DNA of 5,909 nt, from assembly GCA_030636125.1 (NCBI GenBank), contig DAOVXM010000188.1, forward strand, positions 1 through 5,909. Reading direction: 5' to 3'. The first letter of the stretch is position 1. Each line of letters opens with the position of its first letter. Of the stretch, positions 1 through 5,236 are shown in pieces. The translations under genes and the position numbers were made by a program. Below the pieces are notes generated by a model, which was not told where the DNA came from, searched no databases, and saw only the letters and a program-made list of their open reading frames with translations. The DNA is from Chloroflexota bacterium (GTDB lineage Bacteria; Chloroflexota; Anaerolineae; Anaerolineales; UBA4823).

Positions 1-379
1 GGCGGTGGACAGAAGCCGGGTAGTAGATATAATCATAATTTAAGGCTTGTGCGATCTTTTCAACGCTATCGGCCTCCATCTCCTGGAGCAGGAGGAGGTC
101 AGCATCCTGCAATTCATCAACTTCTGTCAAGACCTCGATAGCTTCGTTTATCCTCTTGGAGAAACTTATATTCCAATTGACGACTTTTAAAGTACCATCA
201 AAATCTGGTCCACCTTCAGCATAGGATTCTTCAGCATAATGCCCTTCATAAAAAGGTCCACTTGGGTCCGTGTAATTTATAAGTGAACGACGTGATGTAA
301 CCAATAAAAACAGGACCAAAAGCAAAACCACGCTAAGGCTGGTAATAATGAATGCCAACCAAATTCCTCGTATTTCCAC
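1..379 (-). CDS. Membrane-anchored endonuclease/exonuclease/phosphatase family protein, N-terminal part (runs off left edge)
   Basis: Translating the minus strand gives an open frame from an in-frame TAG at 401-403 to the left edge. From a GTG at 379 there are 126 codons. Residues about 7-27 (WLAFIITSLSVVLLLVLFLL) form one hydrophobic segment followed by SRRS, so it is probably an N-in signal anchor with the enzyme domain outside the cytoplasm. After a Gly/Asp/Tyr-rich linker come two EEP-fold signatures: VVNWNI (Asn70) and LLLLQEME (Glu100), which in this superfamily help bind the catalytic Mg2+. NYDYIYYPASVH follows. The rest of the domain, including the catalytic His and Asp motifs, lies outside the window, so the substrate (DNA, phosphodiester or phospholipid) cannot be told. 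The start is uncertain: no ATG exists, TTG at 388 is an alternative, and the best purine-rich site, AAAGGA at 405-410, would fit only a rare ATT at 397. The gene diverges from the M29 peptidase gene. Confidence 0.8.
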   Translation of the reverse strand, partial: MEIRGIWLAFIITSLSVVLLLVLFLLVTSRRSLINYTDPSGPFYEGHYAEESYAEGGPDFDGTLKVVNWNISFSKRINEAIEVLTEVDELQDADLLLLQEMEADSVEKIAQALNYDYIYYPASVHR

Positions 380-441
380 AAAAGCCAATCCAGCAATAAC
401 CTAATCCTTTGGTGACCACACAGCCTCGGACAATGAGTGCA

Positions 442-494
442 CGGGAAAATTGCGCAGCTGGGGGCGTACACTCCACACATACACAATTTTCCCG
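442..494. repeat. Inverted repeat 1 (11-bp perfect arms, 31-nt spacer)
   Basis: CGGGAAAATTG at 442-452 is the exact reverse complement of CAATTTTCCCG at 484-494. The spacer is 453-483. If the EEP gene is transcribed from the candidate promoter near 521-549, this repeat lies in its 5' leader and could fold as a hairpin in that RNA. No T-tract follows on either strand, so it does not look like an intrinsic terminator. Confidence 0.75.
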
Positions 495-507
495 AGTTTT
501 CTCACCT

Positions 508-564
508 ATGTGATTGGCGGTATATATTTTGAAATAAAACTGATCACAAAATCGCCAATCACAT
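508..564. repeat. Inverted repeat 2 (12-bp perfect arms, 33-nt spacer)
   Basis: ATGTGATTGGCG at 508-519 is the exact reverse complement of CGCCAATCACAT at 553-564. A G-T and a T-A pair can extend the stem inward. The spacer is A+T rich and contains TATATA and TGATCA. The arms bracket the candidate minus-strand promoter, an arrangement consistent with paired operator half-sites. The inner ten bases, GCCAATCACA, recur upstream of glyS at 1965-1974. Confidence 0.75.
521..549 (-). promoter_or_regulatory. Candidate promoter for the EEP gene
   Basis: Read on the minus strand, TTGTGA (544-549) and TATATA (521-526) are separated by exactly 17 bp, each matching four of six consensus positions of a sigma-70-type promoter. 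Transcription would begin near 514, inside the left arm of inverted repeat 2, giving a leader of about 135 nt. The A+T-rich context makes chance matches likely, so this is a modest call. Confidence 0.35.
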
Positions 565-581
565 GCAATCCGCAGGTTGCA

Positions 582-634
582 GCAATCGGCGGATGAAGGT
601 TTCGGGTCATTTTAAATTACTTTCCGCCGATTGC
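582..634. repeat. Inverted repeat 3 (12-bp perfect arms, 29-nt spacer)
   Basis: GCAATCGGCGGA at 582-593 is the exact reverse complement of TCCGCCGATTGC at 623-634. Its ATCGGCGG core differs by one base from ATTGGCGG in the left arm of repeat 2, so repeats 2 and 3 may be made of related half-sites. It lies 60 bp before the M29 start codon, where it could be an operator or a leader hairpin. Confidence 0.75.
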
Positions 635-693
635 ATATTACTTACTGTGTAACCATTACCGGCATCACATCACCAACTTACGAGGAGATTTAC

Positions 694-1797
694 ATGATCG
701 ATCAACGAGTCATGAATTTGGCGAAAATATTGGTTAACTATTCCATAGGGGTTAAACCAGGTGATTGGGTGATCGTCACGGGAGAGGTAGATGCGTTACC
801 CTTGATGAACGAAGTTGGGTGTCAAGTGCTCAGGAGCGGAGGGCACCCAACCTTCTTTCTTGAGAGTGATGAACTGCTAGAAACGGTGCTGAGAGAATCT
901 AACGAGGAACAGTTACGATGGGTCTCACCCATGGAAAAACTTGTCGTCAAGGAGATGGATGGTTATATCAACGTCCGAGCTTCCAGCAACACACGCGCGC
1001 TATCTGGAATTGATCCAAAAAAGCAAAGTCTGCGCCAGTTAGCCACCCAAGATCTAATGACGACTATTATGCGGCGCTATGCTGAGGGTAGTATGCGCTG
1101 GGTTGTCACCCAGTTTCCCTGTACGGCTTATGCCCAAGAAGCCGACATGAGTCTTAGGGAATATGAGGACTTCGTTTACGCGGCTACTTATGCCGATCAG
1201 TCTGATCCGGTGGCGTGTTGGCAGGGCTTACATGATGAACAGCAGCACCTCGTTGACTGGCTAAAAGGTAAGAAAGAGGTAAAAGTTCGCGGCCCTAACG
1301 CGGACCTGACTCTCTCGGTCGCTGATCGAACCTTTATCAACAGCGACGGCAAAACCAATATGCCAAGTGGTGAAATATTTACCGGGCCTGTGGAAGACTC
1401 CGCCAACGGCTGGATAAGATTTACATATCCGGCGATCAGGGGTGGGCGAGAAGTCGAGGGTGTGGAGCTGGAGTTCAGGGATGGAAAAGTAATCAAAGCC
1501 CTGGCGGGTAAAAATGAGGATTACTTGCTCAGTATGCTAAACACCGACGATGGAGCACGCTACCTGGGCGAGTTTGCCATCGGCACTAATCGCGGTATCA
1601 AGCGCTTCACAAAAAGTATCCTATACGACGAAAAGATCGCGGGCAGTATCCACCTGGCAGTTGGCAATGGCTACCCAGAGACTGGTAGTGTCAATACATC
1701 CAGCATCCATTGGGACTTTATCTGCGATATGCGCGATGATAGCGAAATCTTAGTGGATGGGGAACTGTTTTACAGGAATGGTGAGTTTCAGGTTTAG
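694..1797 (+). CDS. M29-family aminopeptidase
   Basis: A 367-residue cytoplasmic metallo-aminopeptidase of the AmpS/AmpT/PepS (MEROPS M29) type, which removes N-terminal residues from peptides using a two-metal site. The expected ligands are visible in order: Glu227 in PSGEIFTGPVE, Glu293 in YLGEFAIGTN, His320 in GSIHLAVGNGY, and His339 and Asp341 in SSIHWDF. Tyr327 matches the conserved active-site Tyr seven residues after the His. The start is ATG 694, preceded by GAGGAG at 682-687 with 6-nt spacing. An in-frame TTG at 631 would add 21 residues but has no ribosome binding site and lies inside inverted repeat 3. The protein is shorter than the roughly 400-410 residues of well-known members, partly because the stretch from His320 to His339 is short. 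The gene stands alone between its leader repeats and a downstream terminator. The family call is firm; the peptide substrate is unknown. Confidence 0.92.
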   Translation: MIDQRVMNLAKILVNYSIGVKPGDWVIVTGEVDALPLMNEVGCQVLRSGGHPTFFLESDELLETVLRESNEEQLRWVSPMEKLVVKEMDGYINVRASSNTRALSGIDPKKQSLRQLATQDLMTTIMRRYAEGSMRWVVTQFPCTAYAQEADMSLREYEDFVYAATYADQSDPVACWQGLHDEQQHLVDWLKGKKEVKVRGPNADLTLSVADRTFINSDGKTNMPSGEIFTGPVEDSANGWIRFTYPAIRGGREVEGVELEFRDGKVIKALAGKNEDYLLSMLNTDDGARYLGEFAIGTNRGIKRFTKSILYDEKIAGSIHLAVGNGYPETGSVNTSSIHWDFICDMRDDSEILVDGELFYRNGEFQV

Positions 1798-1827
1798 GTT
1801 TTAGGAAAACTGGTTTCCATTTTTACC

Positions 1828-1863
1828 GGACGGAGGTTAGTTCTCCCTTCGTCCTTTCTCTTT
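1828..1863 (+). terminator. Probable intrinsic terminator of the M29 gene
   Basis: GGACGGAGG (1828-1836) pairs with CCTTCGTCC (1846-1854) as a 9-bp stem with one G-T wobble and a 9-nt loop. It is followed by TTTCTCTTT. It begins 31 nt after the M29 stop codon. A weaker hairpin, GGAAA/TTTCC at 1804-1818 followed by ATTTTT, sits just before it and may help. Confidence 0.65.
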
Positions 1864-1879
1864 AAGAGAGTCGCCTCGT

Positions 1880-1908
1880 TTGACAGTAAATCCATGGGCG
1901 GTTAAACT
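1880..1908 (+). promoter_or_regulatory. Probable sigma-70-type promoter for glyS
   Basis: A perfect -35 box TTGACA (1880-1885) is followed after 17 bp by TAAACT (1903-1908), which matches four of six positions of the -10 consensus. Transcription would start near 1915, leaving a leader of about 80 nt before the glyS start codon. Its position just after the M29 terminator supports separate transcription of glyS. Confidence 0.6.
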
Positions 1909-1913
1909 ATACA

Positions 1914-1978
1914 GGCTGTCTTAATTGGTGATTCTCGAGCCGGGTTTGTTTTCAATTTTTCACAGCCAATCACAAATC
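1914..1978 (+). promoter_or_regulatory. glyS leader with overlapping inverted repeats
   Basis: Two pairings are possible in the predicted leader. GGCTGT (1914-1919) matches ACAGCC (1962-1967), and ATTGGTGATT (1924-1933) matches AATCACAAAT (1969-1978) with one mismatch. The two pairs interleave, so they would be alternatives or form a pseudoknot. The leader also carries GCCAATCACA (1965-1974), identical to the core of inverted repeat 2. The T-box antiterminator consensus (AGGGTGGNACCGCG) is not present, so tRNA-Gly-sensing T-box control is not supported. Confidence 0.35.
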
Positions 1979-1997
1979 GTTTTTATTTGGAGACCTT

Positions 1998-4900
1998 ATG
2001 ACAAAATTCCTGGATTTCCAATCCATTATCATGACCATACAAGATTTTTGGGCTGAGCAGGGTTGCCTGATCTGGCAACCGTACTATGCCCAGGTTGGTG
2101 CAGGAACCATGAATCCTGGCACTATCCTGCGCGTCCTCGGTCCTGAACCATGGCGTGTGGGTTATGTGGAACCATCCATCCGCCCGGATGATGGTCGTTA
2201 TGGCGAGAATCCCAACCGCATGCAAATGCACTACCAGTTTCAGGTGATCCTCAAGCCTGATCCAGGGAACCCCTTGGATATCTACCTGCAATCATTGGAG
2301 GCTTTAGGGGTCGATCCTCGCCAGCACGATATCCGTTTTGTGGAGGACAACTGGGAATCCCCCGCACTGGGTGCCTGGGGTCTTGGTTGGGAGGTCTGGC
2401 TAGATGGCCAGGAGATCACCCAATACACTTACTTTCAACAAGCTGGCGGGCAAACTCTCGACCCAGTTTCGGTAGAGATCACTTACGGGTTGGAACGCAT
2501 TGCTATTGCCCTGCAGAGAGTTGGCAGCTTCCGCGATATCCAGTGGAGCCCGACACTCACCGATGGCGATGTGAACCTGCAAGCTGAGCAGGAGCACAGT
2601 AAGTATTACTTCGAGACCGCGGATGTGGAACGCCTGCGCCAGATGTATGACCTGTTTGAGGCTGAAGCTGAAGCCTGCCTGGCTCAGAAGCTGGTTTTGC
2701 CCGCTCACGATTACGTGCTCAAGTGCTCGCACACTTTTAACGTCTTGGATACGCGCGGCGCGATAGGAGTAACCGAGCGGCAGGCTTATTTCGGGCGCAT
2801 GCGTGACCTCTCCCGCCGCGTCGCCGAAGCGTATGTCGAGCAGCGCCAGAGGCTGGAATACCCCTGGCTGGACGAGAGCCAGGAGGTGCAAGTGGAGCCT
2901 AAAGCGCCGACGATCGATGCCCAGCGATTAAGCCTTGTAGCGCCATCCTCCAATCCTTTCTTGCTGGAGATCGGAACCGAAGAACTTCCTGTGGGCGATC
3001 TGGACGCGGCTCTCGAACAATTACGGAAACGTGTGCCGGTTTTATTGGAAGAATTGCGTTTGGAGCATGGTGATGTGCGCGTCCTCGCCACGCCGCGCCG
3101 TCTGGTGGTCGCGGTTGATGACTTGGCGCCGAGCCAAATAGACCTGGAGCAAATGGTCAAAGGCCCACCCGCCGAGCGCGCTTTTGAAGCGGACGGCACA
3201 GCAACCAAAGCCGCGATAGGATTCGCCAGGAGCAAAGGCGTCTCAGTAGAAGACCTGGAGATGCGCGAAATGGATGGAGGCCGTTACGTCGTTGCCCTGG
3301 TTCGCCAGGAAGGTCGCCCAACACCGGCTGTGTTGGCTGACGCGTTGCCTGACCTGGTGGCCTCTATCCGCTTCGACAAATCCATGCGCTGGAACAGCAC
3401 CAATCTCTATTTCTCTCGCCCCATCCGCTGGTTGCTGGCTTTATATGGTGAACAAGTCGTGCCCTTTGAATATGCTAACTTGATATCCGGGAACACTACA
3501 TATGGGCTGCGCTTCCTCGAGCAGAGTGAAATCTCCGTTGGATCGCCTGCGGATTACTACCGTGTTCTGGAGGAACAGGGAATCATCCTGGGTATAACTG
3601 AACGTCAAAACCTCATCCAATCCCAGATCAAAACCCTGGCCTCCGAAGTCGCAGGTGAAATCGCAGGCGACTCGGATCTTCTGGCAGAAGTTACCAACCT
3701 GGTTGAAGCGCCAACTGCCTTGCGCGGTTCCTTCGACCCCTCCCACCTGGACCTGCCGCGTGAAGTGCTTGTCTCGGTCATGAAAAAGCACCAGCGCTAT
3801 TTCCCGGTCGAGAAGGACGGAGGACTCTTGCCCTACTTTATCGCGGTTGCTAACAAACCATCTAAAGGTGCTGGTCTTTGCGAAGGAGCGGAGGTGATCA
3901 TCGACGGGAACGAGCATGTCGTGCGCGCCCGCTTTGCCGATGCGGCTTATTTTATCCGCGAGGATATCAAGCGGCCTTTGGAGGATTATCTCCCCCGTCT
4001 AAAGACATTAACTTTCCAGGTAGATCTTGGTTCGATGCTGGATAAGACCTTACGTATCCAGTCCCTGGTAGAAGAACTGATCCCGATGGTGAATCTCAGC
4101 CCGGATGAGATTGAGATCACACGTCGTGCAGCCGAGTTGTGTAAAGCCGACCTGGTAACCTACATGGTAGTCGAGATGACCTCTTTGCAGGGGTACATGG
4201 GCGGTTATTACGCGCTTCAGTCAGGCGAGTCGCGCGGGGTAGCCGAGGCCATATTGGAGCATTACTTGCCGCGCTTTGCGGGAGACACGGCGCCGGCTTC
4301 TCACCCTGGGTTGGCGGTGGGTCTAGCCGACCGTTTAGATACGCTGGCGGGTTTATTCGCCGCGGGTTTGGCTCCATCAGGCAGCAAGGACCCTTTCGCC
4401 CAGCGTCGGGCTGCATTGGGGTTGGTGCAGAACCTGATTGCCTGGGATCTGAGTTTTGACTTGCGGGCTGCGCTGCAAGCTGCTGCGGAGCGTTTGCCGA
4501 TCTCTGCCAGTCCGGAGAGCCAGGCTGCCTGCCTGGAGTTTATCGTCAAGCGCCTGCGTAATACATTGTTGGAGCAGGGCTGGCGTTATGATGTGGTGGA
4601 TGCGGTCTTGACAGCTCAAGGGGAGAACCCGGCTCGCGCGGCGGGCGCGGTGAAAGAGCTTTCCGCCTGGGTAGCGCGACCTGACTGGCATTCTATATTG
4701 CCGGCCTACTCCCGCTGCGTGCGTATCACGCGTGGATTCTCCGAGGATTTCGCTCTTTCTGCTGAGCACTTGGTCGAACCTGCCGAGCAGGAGCTATATA
4801 AGGCTCTGCTTTCAGCTGAGGAGACTGCGTGTAAGGCCGGTTCAGTGGATGATTTCCTCAACGTTTTCCTACCGATGATCCCAGCTATCAATCGTTTCTT

Positions 4901-5021
4901 TGACGATGTGCTGGTCATGACTGAAGATAAACAGCTGCAAACAAACCGCCTGGGTTTGTTGCAGCGATTAGCGGCTCTGGCTGCTGGTGTGGCCGATATG
5001 AGCTGCCTGGAAGGATTTTGA
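1998..5021 (+). CDS. glyS: Glycyl-tRNA synthetase, fused alpha and beta subunits
   Basis: This 1007-residue cytoplasmic enzyme charges tRNA-Gly with glycine using ATP. It is the bacterial heterotetrameric type with both subunits in one chain. Residues 1 to about 292 are the class II catalytic alpha subunit: [20 protein letters not shown], the conserved [17 protein letters not shown] stretch, [20 protein letters not shown] and motif 3, [12 protein letters not shown] (162-173). A linker of about 28 residues (293-320) joins the beta part, which opens with [11 protein letters not shown] (321-331) and continues through [14 protein letters not shown] (596-604), the HD-like region around [16 protein letters not shown] (about 730-745) and a C-terminal DALR-type anticodon-binding region with [11 protein letters not shown]. 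Both halves are of normal length. ATG 1998 follows GGAG (1989-1992) at 5-nt spacing and fits where alpha subunits usually begin. Fused forms are known, for example in Chlamydia. Single ORF, no frameshift seen. Confidence 0.97.
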   Translation: MTKFLDFQSIIMTIQDFWAEQGCLIWQPYYAQVGAGTMNPGTILRVLGPEPWRVGYVEPSIRPDDGRYGENPNRMQMHYQFQVILKPDPGNPLDIYLQSLEALGVDPRQHDIRFVEDNWESPALGAWGLGWEVWLDGQEITQYTYFQQAGGQTLDPVSVEITYGLERIAIALQRVGSFRDIQWSPTLTDGDVNLQAEQEHSKYYFETADVERLRQMYDLFEAEAEACLAQKLVLPAHDYVLKCSHTFNVLDTRGAIGVTERQAYFGRMRDLSRRVAEAYVEQRQRLEYPWLDESQEVQVEPKAPTIDAQRLSLVAPSSNPFLLEIGTEELPVGDLDAALEQLRKRVPVLLEELRLEHGDVRVLATPRRLVVAVDDLAPSQIDLEQMVKGPPAERAFEADGTATKAAIGFARSKGVSVEDLEMREMDGGRYVVALVRQEGRPTPAVLADALPDLVASIRFDKSMRWNSTNLYFSRPIRWLLALYGEQVVPFEYANLISGNTTYGLRFLEQSEISVGSPADYYRVLEEQGIILGITERQNLIQSQIKTLASEVAGEIAGDSDLLAEVTNLVEAPTALRGSFDPSHLDLPREVLVSVMKKHQRYFPVEKDGGLLPYFIAVANKPSKGAGLCEGAEVIIDGNEHVVRARFADAAYFIREDIKRPLEDYLPRLKTLTFQVDLGSMLDKTLRIQSLVEELIPMVNLSPDEIEITRRAAELCKADLVTYMVVEMTSLQGYMGGYYALQSGESRGVAEAILEHYLPRFAGDTAPASHPGLAVGLADRLDTLAGLFAAGLAPSGSKDPFAQRRAALGLVQNLIAWDLSFDLRAALQAAAERLPISASPESQAACLEFIVKRLRNTLLEQGWRYDVVDAVLTAQGENPARAAGAVKELSAWVARPDWHSILPAYSRCVRITRGFSEDFALSAEHLVEPAEQELYKALLSAEETACKAGSVDDFLNVFLPMIPAINRFFDDVLVMTEDKQLQTNRLGLLQRLAALAAGVADMSCLEGF

Positions 5022-5029
5022 TCGAGTTT

Positions 5030-5053
5030 CGCCCCTATGCGTTTACAGGGGTG
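5030..5053 (+). terminator. Possible weak terminator hairpin after glyS
   Basis: CGCCCCT (5030-5036) can pair with AGGGGTG (5047-5053), a 7-bp stem with one G-T wobble and a 10-nt loop, beginning 9 nt after the glyS stop codon. No run of T follows, so it is at best a weak or factor-assisted terminator. Confidence 0.3.
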
Positions 5054-5090
5054 TTGCGCCTTCATCACAATATAGGACTTACGTAGTTGG

Positions 5091-5107
5091 CTGCGGATTT
5101 ACCGCAG
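5091..5107. repeat. Short perfect hairpin
   Basis: CTGCGG (5091-5096) and CCGCAG (5102-5107) form a perfect 6-bp stem with a 5-nt ATTTA loop. Its right half overlaps the left arm of the 9-nt-unit palindrome, so the two structures compete. No T-tract follows. Confidence 0.5.
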
Positions 5108-5181
5108 AGAGCGCAAAGATCACGGATAAATACAGGAATAATAGATAAAATCTCTGAGTTCTCAGCGTACTCTGTGGTGAA
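5098..5181. repeat. Intergenic palindrome built of 9-nt units
   Basis: The 31-nt arm 5098-5128 matches the reverse complement of 5151-5181 at 21 of 31 positions, and several mismatches are G-T tolerant. The 22-nt loop is A+T rich. Each arm is itself a degenerate 9-nt tandem: ACCGCAGAG, AGCGCAAAG, ATCACGGAT on the left, and CTCTGAGTT, CTCAGCGTA, CTCTGTGGT on the right. From memory, CTCTGCGTT/ACCGCAGAG palindromes are scattered between genes in many environmental bacterial genomes, so this is probably a decayed copy of a dispersed repeat. It lies between glyS and the M17 gene. Confidence 0.6.
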
Positions 5182-5223
5182 TATTGGCCAAAATCAAAAC
5201 AATGGTGTAACTCTTAAAATGAC

Positions 5224-5230
5224 AAGGAGG
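5224..5230 (+). promoter_or_regulatory. Ribosome binding site that decides the M17 start
   Basis: AAGGAGG is a near-perfect Shine-Dalgarno sequence ending 6 nt before the TTG at 5237. The in-frame ATG at 5219-5221 lies directly before it and has no purine-rich site of its own, so TTG is the better start. Confidence 0.7.
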
Positions 5231-5236
5231 TCTAGC

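Larger units (their letters stand above)
380..693. other. Divergent intergenic region with three tandem inverted repeats
   Basis: This spacer separates the divergently read EEP and M29 genes. I see no convincing protein gene in it. Its content is dominated by three successive inverted repeats with 11-12 bp perfect arms and 29-33 nt spacers (442-494, 508-564 and 582-634), which are annotated separately. A candidate minus-strand promoter lies inside the second repeat. No convincing plus-strand -35/-10 pair was found for the M29 gene. Because the two genes are divergent, transcription terminators are not expected here, so the repeats need another explanation. Confidence 0.7.

Noticed and set aside
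277..486. 69-codon minus-strand ORF starting in the intergenic region
   Set aside because: It overlaps the EEP gene's N-terminus in another frame, is Cys/His/Trp-rich without pattern, and the in-register EEP frame gives a clear membrane anchor and EEP motifs instead.
442..634. CRISPR array or attC-like sites
   Set aside because: The three repeats differ in sequence from one another, spacers are not flanked by identical direct repeats, and no cas or integrase gene is nearby.
631..693. TTG 631 as the M29 start, adding 21 residues
   Set aside because: No ribosome binding site, it sits in an arm of inverted repeat 3, and ATG 694 has GAGGAG at ideal spacing.
1197..1496. 99-codon minus-strand ORF inside the M29 gene
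   Set aside because: Antisense shadow of a gene with all family motifs intact; low-complexity Ser/Pro-rich product with no recognisable domain.
1798..1997. T-box riboswitch upstream of glyS
   Set aside because: The AGGGTGGNACCGCG core is absent, and the terminator-like hairpin here lies before the promoter, so it more likely ends the M29 transcript.
2850..2960. A frameshift or sequencing error joining glyQ and glyS artificially
   Set aside because: The frame is continuous through a plausible Pro/Val/Gln-rich linker, both halves are full length, and no second ribosome site with a start codon is seen at the junction.
2400..3917. Minus-strand ORFs of 149-163 codons within glyS
   Set aside because: Antisense shadows of a conserved synthetase; no plausible ribosome sites or domains seen.
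4117..5068. Minus-strand ORFs of 82-130 codons over the glyS 3' half
   Set aside because: Overlap each other in different frames, Arg/Ser/Pro-rich composition typical of antisense reading; not supported.
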